Below, piece by piece: positions 54,975-64,000 of a DNA stretch of 64,000 nucleotides. Below the pieces are notes generated by a model. That model saw only the letters and a program-made list of their open reading frames with translations, was not told where the DNA came from and did no database searches. Source of the DNA: Achatina immaculata. Lineage: Eukaryota; Mollusca; Gastropoda; Stylommatophora; Achatinidae. Location: assembly GCA_009760885.1 (NCBI GenBank), contig CM019697.1, positions 25,744,210 through 25,808,209 on the forward strand. Reading direction: 5' to 3'. Both the position numbers and the translations under genes were made by a program. Position 1 is the first letter of the stretch. Each line of letters opens with the position of its first letter.

Positions 54975-56340
54975 TATTTACTGTTCAAAAAAACAAAACC
55001 CGCAACAAAGACGATGTTGCGATCTAAACTGAAGTTTGCTGATCAGACAAGGGCAAATTGTCTGAAACGTTCACTTGGACATCAACTTCATGTGCTGACC
55101 TGAATTGTACTCAGCAGATGATTCATGAGGACAGAAAAGCGACACTAGTCAAAACAGTATTTTTGACAATAACTCATGACAGGTTCACGAGAATCCCGTG
55201 AAACTTCCTAAACACAGAACTCACTGACCATGTTATTGAATGCCTATAAAAGATTGACACTCATCGAATCAATTCATTTGAAAATTCAGTGTGCAAGTAT
55301 GGCTCATCTCACTACAGAACAACGACTCCACATCATTGGGCATTTACAGACTGAACAGTCACAAAGTGTAGTGGCCAGACAATTTAATGTGGTTAGGAGC
55401 ACCATTAGTCGCCTTTGGAGACGATTTCAAGAAACTGGCTCAGTTGCAGACCGGCCGCACAGTGGAAGACACATAGTCACAACTCCTGCTGAAGACCGCA
55501 TCATACGGCTGCGTCACCTCAGGAATCGATTTGCATCTGTGTCCTCAACAGTCCAGTCAATGACAGCAGCTCGTCGAATTTCAGATCAAACGGTCAAGAA
55601 CTGACTGCACGACGCTGGTCTTTGGGCTGAAAGACACTACAGAGGTCCTGCTCTTACGGACCGGCATCACCAGAACCAACTGCAGTGGGCGAACCACCAT
55701 CGCAATGGACCGTTGCGAATGATTGGAGAAGGGTTTGGTTTAGTGGTGAATCATTCTTTCTGCTCCAGCGACACGACTGACAGAGAAGAGTTTACAGCAG
55801 AGTCCATGAGCGCTATGCCCAGAACTGCGTGGATGAGGTTCCTCCACATGGTGGTGGAGGTGTACTGGTGTGGGGGAGGGACTATCAAGTTCATGGGAAG
55901 AAGTGACTTTGTGCAAATTGAAGGACGCCTGGATGTCCAACGATACGTCGCTGAAATTCTTCGTCCTCACGTCCTTCTACGACTGGCTGTACCAGGGTCT
56001 ATTTTTCACCAGGATAACGCTCGACCTCATGTGACACAACTCACCACCCAGATCTTCGCTGACAAAAACGTCCAGATCATTTCATGGCCATCCATGTCAT
56101 CAGACATGAACCCAGTAGAACACTTATGGGATGAACTCAACAAACAAATCCGCCAGCGAGACGTGGCACCAACCAATCTCCGACAGTTGTCTCTTGCACT
56201 GCGGGAAGAGTGGGCAGCCATCCCACAACAATAGATCCAACGACTAATCGGATCCATGTCAAGGAGAGGTCGTTCTCTGATACAGGCCAGAGGAGGCCTT
56301 ACACCTTACTGAAACGGAGGGCTCAGACGCAAAGAATAAA
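54975..56340 (+). mobile_element. Tc1-like DNA transposon, degraded
   Basis: Holds a Tc1-type transposase in broken frames. The 5' end near CTGTTCAAAAAAACAAAACC resembles Tc1-family ends, but no matching inverted copy was found at the 3' side, so the element is probably 3'-truncated or its ends have diverged. It sits beside the 33-bp ATGTTTAGTAATTAAACC array: one unit lies just before it and the array resumes at 56848. Confidence 0.75.
55230..56311 (+). pseudogene. Tc1-like transposase pseudogene (DD34E type)
   Basis: N-terminal paired-like helix-turn-helix: MAHLTTEQRLHII near 55299, VARQFNVVRSTISRLW, and SVADRPHSGRH as linker. A single TGA at about 55602 interrupts VKN-LHDAGLWAERHYRGP in the same frame. 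Between about 55725 and 55880 the expected sequence is in another frame (WFSGESFFLLQRHD and VLVWG). The first catalytic Asp, usually FSDES, reads FSGES. The C-terminal half is open again: FHQDNARPH (second Asp) and, 34 residues later, the Glu of MNPVEHLWDEL. It moves DNA by cut and paste in the living family. Here the stop, frameshifts and lost Asp make it inactive. It ends near GRGLTPY-like residues at about 56310. Confidence 0.9.
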
Positions 56341-56847
56341 ATTATTTTATATTTTATGTATAAAAATATTTTAGACTGCTCTTACAGACACCGAATACAG
56401 TTAATTGTTTATTCTGAATAGTACCGAAATTTTTTGTTTATTAGATAGTCATTTATATATGTATGTAGTTACTTCTGTACTGAATGAATGGATAAGAGCT
56501 AAAAGTAAATGTTTTATTTTATGTCTCTCAGCTTAAATGTTAATTATGTTTATTACATAAAACAGCATATTTGTAGAATGTTTGGAATAGTGTGAAAGAT
56601 TAATGATAAAGGGCAGAATTTCAGATAGACCTGCGTGACCAATTTTTAACCCTTTTGAAATAACGATCAATCAATCAATCAAAGTCCAAACCAAATTTAA
56701 TGAACATCATTTCATTGTTAAAGTCTTAAAGTTTCTTCATGCCAAGATTGAAACATTAATTCCGTAAAATAAAATTTTGATAAACGATTGACATTTGGTG
56801 TCCATTACGATTACAGTAGTGCTGCGTTTCTTTTTTTTTTTTTTAAC
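56341..56847. other. unassigned AT-rich spacer
   Basis: May include remains of the Tc1 3' end. No feature recognised. Confidence 0.4.
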
Positions 56848-57300
56848 AGTATATGTTTAGTAATTAAACCTTGGAAGTTTGCTTGTGTATGTTTAGCAAT
56901 TAAATCTTAGACATTTGTTTGTGTATGTTTAGTAATTAAAACTTGGAAGTTTGTTTGTGTATGTATAATAATTAAACCCTGGAAGTTTGTTTTTGTATGT
57001 ATAATAATTAAACCCTGGAAGTTTGCTTGTTTATATTTAGTAATTTAACCCTTGAAGTGTACATATGTATGTTTGGTAATTAAACCTTGGAAGTTTCCTT
57101 GTGTATGTTTAGTAATTAAACACTGAAGTATGCTTGTGTATGTTTAGTAGTTAAACCCTGGAAGTTTCTTTGTGTACGTTTAGTATTTAAACCCTAGTAT
57201 TTAAACCTTATACACTGGCAATTTGGTTGTTTATGTTTAGTAATTAAACACTGAAAGTTTGGTTGTTTATGTTCAGTATTTAAACCCTGGAAGTGTGTTT
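56848..57300. repeat. about 33-bp tandem repeat, about 13 units
   Basis: TATGTTTAGTAATTAAACCC and TGGAAGTTTGTTTGTG with indels. A stray unit at 54942-54966 lies on the other side of the Tc1 element. Confidence 0.92.
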
Positions 57301-57374
57301 GTGTGAAAAGACAAAGAATTTAGTACTGGGTAGAATTATGACTGCCAAATAATGAGAAGACACAGTCAGGGATG

Positions 57375-58190
57375 TTATTTTTGGTAATACACTTATTTCA
57401 TAAAGTATTATTAATAATATACTTCTATGTTCATAAAGTATTATTAATAATTCACGTATGTGTTCATAAAGTATTATTAATAATTCACGTATGTGTTCAT
57501 AAAGTATTATTAATAATAAAGTTATAATTTCGTAAATTATTATATGTTCACAAAGTATTATTAATGTACACATATATGATCATGAAGTATTATTAAGAAT
57601 ACACTTATATGTTCATACAGTATTATTAATAATACAGTTATAGTTTCATAAATTATTATCTGTTAATAAAGTATTATTAATAATGCACGTATATGTTCAT
57701 AAATTATTATTATAAGTACACTTAGTTGTACATAAAGTATTATGCGTAAACTATTATATGTTTATTAACATAAAGTATTATTAATAATACACTTACATGT
57801 TCATAAAGTGTTATTAATAATGCACTTATATGTTAATAAAGTATTATTAATAATAGATTTATATGTTAATAAAATATTATTAATAATAGATTTATATGTT
57901 AATAAAGTATTATTAATAATAGATTTATATGTTAATAAAGTATTATTAATAATAGATTTATATGTTAATAAAGTATTATTAATAATAGATTTATATGTTA
58001 ATAAAGTATTATTAATAATAGATTTATATGTTAATAAAGTATTATTAATAATAGATTTATATGTTAATAAAGTATTATTAATAATAGATTTATATGTTAA
58101 TAAAGTATTATTAATAATACACTTATATGTTCATAAAGTATTATTAATAATCCACTTATATGTTCATGAAGTATTATTAATAATGCATCT
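57375..58190. repeat. 33-bp AT-rich tandem repeat, left block, about 24 units
   Basis: TTATATGTTAATAAAGTATT plus ATTAATAATAGAT. 57808-58110 is very homogeneous; upstream units have TGTTCATAAAG and are diverged. Many units carry AATAAA. The plus frame 57808-58287 (LLIIDLYVNKV, 11 residues) is an artefact that runs into LINE A. Confidence 0.96.
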
Positions 58191-58885
58191 CATTCATTCA
58201 TTCATTTGCATGTCCCTTGTGGAACTTTGCCTCCCTAACACCACTCCTGTAGGCCTCTCGGTTGTGAGCAAGATGGCCTGCTGCTGATGCGTCTATTTGC
58301 AGATCATCAACGATGTCTTGCAGCCATCTTCGCCTTGGTCTTCCTCTCTTTCTTTTTCCCATTATGTACCCTTCCAATACGATCTTCTCTAGATTATCAT
58401 GACGTTTAATGTGTCCAAAATATTTAAGTTTTCTCTCTTTAATCTTCTTTACTAGCCAGACTTCTTCAATATTAAGTTCTTGTAGTATGGATATATTTGT
58501 TCTTTTTTGTGTCAATGATATTTGAAGAACTCTTCTGTAGCATTTACATTCAAAGGCATTTATGTGTTTCTCAGCTGTTTTGTTAAGTGTCCAGGTCTCA
58601 CAGGCATATGTTGTGATGGGAACGATGCATGCCCTTAAAATCTTATTTTTGTAGTTCTGTCTGTTCCTCTCCACAGATTCTTTAGTTGTTTTACTTTCTG
58701 AAGAGCGATAGATGTCCTCCTTTTAATTTCGCTCATGTATCTCCATTATTAGTTAGTAGTGATCCAAGATATTCAAAACTCTCCACCTCATTATATATAT
58801 ATATATCAGCTGCCTTGTTTGTTTTTTTCAGATGCCGTCAATTTAGTTTTCTTTGCATTAAGATAGAGGTTTTGCTCTTCACTAT
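58191..58885 (-). pseudogene. LINE A copy 4 (best copy; C-terminal half of RT protein)
   Basis: Inserted in the 33-bp array with ATGCATCT at 58183-58190 and 58886-58893. On minus from 58885: NLYLNAKKTKLT (end of RT), then after a (TA)n and frameshifts VESFEYLGSLLTNNGD, then an open 158-codon frame (58674-58198): IVPITTYACETWTLNKTAEK, LNIEEVWLVKKIKERKLKYF, GKRKRGRPRRRWLQDIVDDL and the terminal AKFHKGHANE. The 3' tail is (TGAA)n. It serves as the uninterrupted reference for the nested copies at 9.2-10.4 kb and 23.1-23.7 kb. Confidence 0.92.
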
Positions 58886-58940
58886 ATGCATCTATATGTT
58901 CATAAATTATTATACGTTTATAAAGTATTATTATTCCCAC
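58886..58940. repeat. 33-bp AT-rich tandem repeat, right remnant
   Basis: CTATATGTTCATAAATTATT and TATAAAGTATTATTATT, diverged units resuming after LINE A. Confidence 0.8.
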
Positions 58941-59012
58941 GAGAACATAGATCTACAACAACCAAGAACAATAAATTCAACATGGTACAGGACTAATAAG
59001 TAAAAGAAAAGA

Positions 59013-59051
<39 letters not shown>

Positions 59052-59813
59052 ATGGCATATACAACAACAAACTTTATTAAATGTTGGATTGTATAGTCTT
59101 ACTTCCAGTGTCTAACAACTTTTGTCTTGAAGGAATGTTAAAAAAAATGGTCTTATTACTGCATAAGTCCATTTTTTTAGACCATAATTACTGTATTTCA
59201 ATACAAGAATCGAGCCACTGCAAGCCGTTGTACGTGCAAAGCTTGGTACACTTGCCACTGCTTGTCGACCCTTGCTCTATGGATTTGAGCAGCCATTGAA
59301 TCATTCATTTTGGAGTATTTGATGAAACAAGCATATTACAGGAGCTTTTGGAAACAAGGAGCTGTGGACTTTTTCCTAAATCTTAACTAGCATCCGCATG
59401 CTGAATATCACTTCCTCCCTAGTCCATTTTTTTTGTTTTCCGAAATCCTCATTTCTGCCCGCTGGCTTCCTCGTTTCTTGTTGATGATTTTTTTTTATCT
59501 TCCGGTTTCTCAGATGACCTTGAGTAATACTTTGTCACGTGGTTCCTGTTGCTTACAGTTCTGAAGTCGAAAGGTCTAGGACCTGTTGATTGTTTTACTA
59601 GTATCAAAATAACGAACTGTTATATTCCTGGTAAACACAGTTTTCTGATGCAAGTGTATAAAACTATATATATATATATATATATACTGAGAAATGTTTC
59701 TTTTAGCTTTTCCCACCGGTATAATTAAGGCCAAAGTCGAAATATTACAAGTGTCTGCTTACTAATAGCTTAAGTTGCTCTTACAATTTTTAAGTAGTCT
59801 ACTCCTCATTCTT
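58941..59813. other. unassigned region with (TA)n runs
   Basis: (TA)n at about 59018-59050 and 59663-59686. No gene recognised; a 72-codon frame at 59081-59299 has no motif. Confidence 0.45.
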
Positions 59814-60065
59814 GGCAACTGTTGCTAGCTTCAGAGTTACCGATGTTTTCAATTACTGAGGCAACTGTTGCTAGCTTCAAGTTACCGATGTCTTCAATTA
59901 CTGAGGCAACTGTTGCTAGTTTCAAGTTACTGATGTTTTCAATTACTGAGGAAACTGTTGCTAGCTTCAAGTTACCGATGTTTTCAGTTACCGAGGCAAC
60001 TGTTGCTAGCTTCAAGTTACCGACGTTTTCAATTACTGAGACAGCTGTTGTTAGTTTCAATATGT
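59814..60065. repeat. 45-bp tandem repeat, about 5.6 units
   Basis: GCAACTGTTGCTAGCTTCAA and GTTACCGATGTTTTCAATTA with single changes; a decayed unit may extend to 60130. Open on both strands because 45 is divisible by three. Confidence 0.95.
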
Positions 60066-60439
60066 TAATTAAGCACTGTTTATTAGCTTCAGTATATTGA
60101 TGTTTACAATTAATGAGGCAACTTTTGCTAAGACTAAAATATCAATATTTTCAAGTTAAATTCTGCAGCAACGATTCTATGATGTAAAAAGTACTTATTA
60201 CAAATTGTGCCTGTTGATTTTGTTACTTTCTCCAGTAGTTTTATTTTGTGCAATATTTTTTTGTGAAGTGGTCCTTCCGATTTCTGTTGTGAAAATTGCT
60301 GACCCTACATAAACACGACAATATTGAGACATTAATGATTTAAGCATTGTCTCTATTTTTCTATTTCGCGATTATATCTCAAGTCTTTGCTTGTATGTTC
60401 ACGTCATAGCTATACTAAGTCATGGCTTATATATTTCAA
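60066..60439. other. unassigned spacer
   Basis: No feature recognised beyond the possible decayed array end. Confidence 0.4.
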
Positions 60440-60660
60440 AACGTTGTCTGTAAGATTAATGCTCTTGTTTGTAAGATTTATGTTCTTGTCTGTAAGATTA
60501 ATGCTTCTTAACTGTAACACTAATGTTTTTGTCTGTAATATTACCGCTTTTTGTCTGTAAGATTAATGCTTTTTGTATGTAATATTAACGCTTATTATCT
60601 GTAAGATTAACGTTTCTTGTCTGTAAGATTAACGCTTCTTGTCTGTAAGATTAACACTTC
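60440..60660. repeat. about 22-bp tandem repeat, about 10 units
   Basis: TCTGTAAGATTAATGCTTCT plus TG, with T/C and indel variants. Confidence 0.93.
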
Positions 60661-61007
60661 ATTCTTTTTTTTTACAACCTTCATGTTTCTTACATTCCTC
60701 CTCATTCATTCCCTATATATATCACGTTCGGGGGCAGTTTTCTCCATTTCATGCGATCCTGGGCCTTTCTTTTAGGTTCGACTGCTTTTATCGTCCTTCG
60801 CCACGTGGTCGGAGATTCTTCTGCTTCAGCAAGCTAAAATGCCATCTCTGTCTTCTAGACATTTCTTTTTGACATATCAGCACGGTTCGGATATCCATTA
60901 ATCTGCTGTCGCGTGTTTCTTTAATGACAGCTTATTTTACAACGTAAACATTAACATTAGCCTCTTAATTTTAGCACGTAGTAAAAGACAGCCTTGAATG
61001 TGATCAT
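60661..61007. other. unassigned spacer
   Basis: No feature recognised. A 77-codon frame (60639-60872) has no motif. Confidence 0.4.
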
Positions 61008-61195
61008 TTGTATCACGGTGATGTAGTAGTTAATGCGTACACAAGTCCACCAGAAGGTCCTGGGTTCGTTTTCCCAATGAAATAGAGATTTCTTTCAGAT
61101 CCAGATGCGCCGGTGACGATCTTACCTAAAGAAACTGCTACTCGGGGTTTCCTAGGAAGTGAGGGCACGGGCTGGAGTCCTGAGATCACAGTTGA
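61008..61195 (+). mobile_element. possible tRNA-derived SINE head and body
   Basis: GATGTAGTAGTTAATGCG (weak A box) and CCTGGGTTCGTTTTCCC (B box, one deviation from consensus) are in tRNA-like spacing, followed by a unique body of about 110 bp that runs into the 28-bp satellite. No second copy in this window, so the call rests on the boxes only. Confidence 0.45.
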
Positions 61196-63525
61196 AGACC
61201 TGGCCTAACTACATTATAGCGGTAGAGCTGACCTCCCTACATCACAGACAGTGGTAGAGCTGGCCTCCCTACATCATAGCGGTAGAGCTGGCCTCCCTAT
61301 ATCATAGTGGTAGAGCTGGCCTCCCTACATCATAGCGGTAGAGCTGGCCTCCCTACATCATAGCGGTAGAGCTGGCCTCCCTACATCACAGCGGTAGAGC
61401 TGGCCTCCCTACATTATAGTGGTAAAGCTGGCCTCCCTACATCACAGCGGTAGAGCTGGCCTCCCTACATCATAGTGGTAGAGCTGACCTCCCTACATTA
61501 TAGTGGTAGAGCTGGCCTCCCTACATCATAGCGGTAGAGCTGGCCTCCCTACATCATAGTGGTAGAGCAGGCCTCCCTACATCATAGCGGTAGAGCTGGC
61601 CTCCCTACATCATAGTGGTAGAGCTGGCCTCCCTACATCACAGCGGTAGAGCTGGCCTCCCTACATTATAGTGGTAGAGCTGACCTCCCTTCATTATAGT
61701 GGTAGAGCTGGCCTCCCTACATTATAGCGGTAGAGCTGGCCTCCCTACATTATAGTGGTAGAGCTGGCCTCCCTATATTATAGTGGTAGAGCTGGCCTCC
61801 CTACATTATAGCGGTAGAGCTGGCCTCCCTACATTATAGCGGTAGAGCTGACCTCCCTACATTATAGCGGTAGAGCTGACCTCCCTACACCACAGCGGTA
61901 GAGCTTGCCACCCTACATCATAACGGTAGAGCTTGCCACCCTACACCACAGCGGTAGAGCTTGCCACCCTACATCATAACGGTAGAGCTAGTCCCCCTAC
62001 ATCACAGTGGTAGAGCTAGTCCCCCTACATCACATAGTGGTAGAGCTAATCCCCCTACATCATAGTGGTAGAGCTAGTCCCCCTACATCACAGTGGTAGA
62101 GCTAGTCCCCCTACATCATAGTGGTAGAGCTAGTCCCCCTACATCACAGTGGTAGAGCTAGTCCCCCTACATCACAGTGGTAGAGCTAGTCCCCCTACAT
62201 CACAGTGGTAGAGCTAGTCCCCCTACATCACAGTGGTAGAGCTAGTCCCCCTACATCACAGTGGTAGAGCTAGTCCCCCTACATCACAGTGGTAGAGCTA
62301 GTCCCCCTACATCACAGTGGTAGAGCTAGTCCCCCTACATCATAGTGGTAGAGCTAGTCCCCCTACATCATAGTGGTAGAGCTAGTCCCCCTACATCATA
62401 GTGGTAGAGCTAGTCCCCCTACATCATAGTGGTAGAGCTAGTCCCCCTACATCATAGTGGTAGAGCTAGTCCCCCTACATCATAGTGGTAGAGCTAGTCC
62501 CCCTACATCATAGTGGTAGAGCTAGTCCCCCTACATCACAGCGGTAGAGCTAGTCCCCCTACATCATAGTGGTAGAGCTAGTCCCCCTACATCATAGTGG
62601 TAGAGCTAGTCCCCCTACATCACAGCGGTAGAGCTAGTCCCCCTACATCATAGTGGTAGAGCTAGTCCCCCTACATCATAGTGGTAGAGCTATCCCCCTA
62701 CTCATAGTGGTAGAGCTAGTCCCCCTACATCACAGCGGTAGAGCTAGTCCCCCTACATCACAGCGGTAGAGCTAGTCCCCCTACATCATAGTGGTAGAGC
62801 TAGTCCCCCTACATCATAGTGGTAGAGCTAGTCCCCCTACATCATAGTGGTAGAGCTAGTCCCCCTACATCATAGTGGTAGAGCTAGTCCCCCTACATCA
62901 TAGTGGTAGAGCTAGTCCCCCTACATCATAGTGGTAGAGCTAGTCCCCCTACATCATAGTGGTAGAGCTAGTCCCCCTACATCATAGTGGTAGAGCTAGT
63001 CCCCCTACATCACAGTGGTAGAGCTAGTCCCCCTACATCATAGTGGTAGAGCTAGTCCCCCTACATCATAGTGGTAGAGCTAGTCCCCCTACATCATAGT
63101 GGTAGAGCTAGTCCCCCTACATCATAGTGGTAGAGCTAGTCCCCCTACATCACAGCGGTAAAGCTGGCCTCCCTATATCATAGTGATAGAGCTCGTCTTC
63201 CTACATCATTGTGGTACAGCTGGCCTCCCTACATCACAGTTGTAGAGCTAGCCTCCCTACATCACAGTGTTAGAGCTGGCCTCCCTACATCACAATGTTA
63301 GAACTGGCCTCCCTACATCACAGTTGTAGAGCTAGCCTCCCTACATCATAGTGGTAGAGCTAGCCCACCTACGTCACGATGGTAGAGCTGACTTCCCTAC
63401 ATCACAATGATAGAACTGGCCTCCCTACATCACAATGATAGAGCTGGCCTCCCTACATCACAGTGGCAGAGCTGACCTCTCTACATCACAATGGTAGAGC
63501 TAGCTTCCCTACATCACAATGGTAT
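61196..63525. repeat. 28-bp satellite, about 83 units, each with a tRNA A-box-like core
   Basis: Unit CATAGTGGTAGAGCTAGTCC plus CCCTACAT. Two sub-families: GCTGGCCTCCCTAC at both flanks (61196-61900 and 63160-63525) and GCTAGTCCCCCTAC in the homogeneous centre (about 61980-63150), with a few GCTTGCCACCC units at their left boundary. YAGYGGTAGAGC in each unit equals the D-arm/A-box segment of many tRNAs. The edges are more diverged than the centre, as expected for unequal exchange. Confidence 0.97.
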
Positions 63526-63848
63526 GACCTAAAAATGTGAAGGCGCTACAAGCTTATTTAAAGTCAGTCAGTACAATAATGTACAATAACCATCTCTACT
63601 AGTTTCATTGCTTGTGACTTGGATGTTTTGAAAATTCTTTTCTTCGAGCAACCGCTGCCCGAGCTGCTGTAATCGAATATATCTAGTAACGACCACAATA
63701 CGAGTCACATAACGCTGAATATTTCTGAGATTGTGTATATTTACCGTATACAGAACTTACATATGTGGTTTAGTAACATAATCTGCAATGATACGAGTAA
63801 TATGATCAGCACTAAATATACGAGCACATCCGTTTTCGTTAATGTTTT

Positions 63849-63850
<2 letters not shown>
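63526..63850. other. unassigned spacer
   Basis: No feature recognised. Confidence 0.4.

Positions 63851-63904
<54 letters not shown>
63851..63904. repeat. (CT)n microsatellite, about 27 units
   Basis: Uninterrupted CT dinucleotide run on plus. Confidence 0.97.
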
Positions 63905-63907
<3 letters not shown>

Positions 63908-64000
63908 ATTTTCTAGTGCTTCGAGAATCACTTCTGTAGATAAAGTATGCCCCAGTAATTACAGATACCCTAACATACATTTACAATCAGTGCATTGCAC

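Noticed and set aside
54961..56340. Terminal inverted repeats of the Tc1-like element
   Set aside because: Only loose A/T-rich similarity between the ends was found. No convincing pair.
61196..63525. CRISPR array
   Set aside because: Units follow each other without unique spacers, and the context is animal. The same applies to all other arrays here.

Overview
The window is eukaryotic, almost certainly from an invertebrate animal. It has no operons and no recognisable host gene or exon. It is AT-rich and dominated by minisatellites, and it carries remnants of several metazoan transposon classes: RTE-like and CR1/Jockey-like LINEs, a Penelope-like element with a GIY-YIG domain, a Tc1-like transposase, tRNA-derived SINEs and a probable solo LTR. 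This mix, with this minisatellite density, would suit a mollusc such as a gastropod. That taxonomic guess is an inference and was not tested.

Layout. 0-5.3 kb: a LINE reverse-transcriptase relic, small arrays (8, 60, 34, 32, 14, 28 and 32 bp units) and two more LINE tails. 5.5-7.2 kb: a 21-bp array whose every unit holds a consensus 5' splice site, split by a 980-bp candidate solo LTR. 7.4-20 kb: arrays of 18-46 bp units, two copies of one SINE family, and LINE B nested in LINE A next to a SINE. 20.6-25.8 kb: LINE A copies, one interrupted by LINE C, then a Penelope-like remnant with inverted terminal arms inside a 73-bp array. 28.4-38.1 kb: one huge 14-bp minisatellite of about 690 units. 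38.2-39.8 kb: a 26-bp array. 40.2-42.8 kb: an almost perfect 1.27-kb tandem duplication. 44.7-47.9 kb: a nearly full-length but frameshifted EN-RT LINE. 48.6-54.1 kb: a 24-bp array split by a CR1-like LINE that itself carries two other LINEs. 55-56.3 kb: a decayed Tc1-like transposase. 56.8-60.7 kb: further arrays and a LINE A copy. 61.2-63.5 kb: a 28-bp satellite whose unit resembles a tRNA D-arm/A box.

By hand tally about 45% of the window is tandem repeat, in more than 40 arrays with mostly unrelated units. Most long open frames, including frames over 1000 codons on the minus strand, are by-products of stop-free repeat units and are not called as genes. The only protein-coding signals I accept belong to transposable elements, and all of those are broken.

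The main result is stratigraphic. Eight transposon insertions have readable direct repeats at both edges, and a ninth has edges that lie in repeat, so the order of events can be read. Several arrays existed before the transposons that interrupt them. No new enzymatic or defence system is visible. The items most worth following up are the Penelope remnant with inverted arms, the splice-donor array, the A-box-like satellite and the recent tandem duplication.
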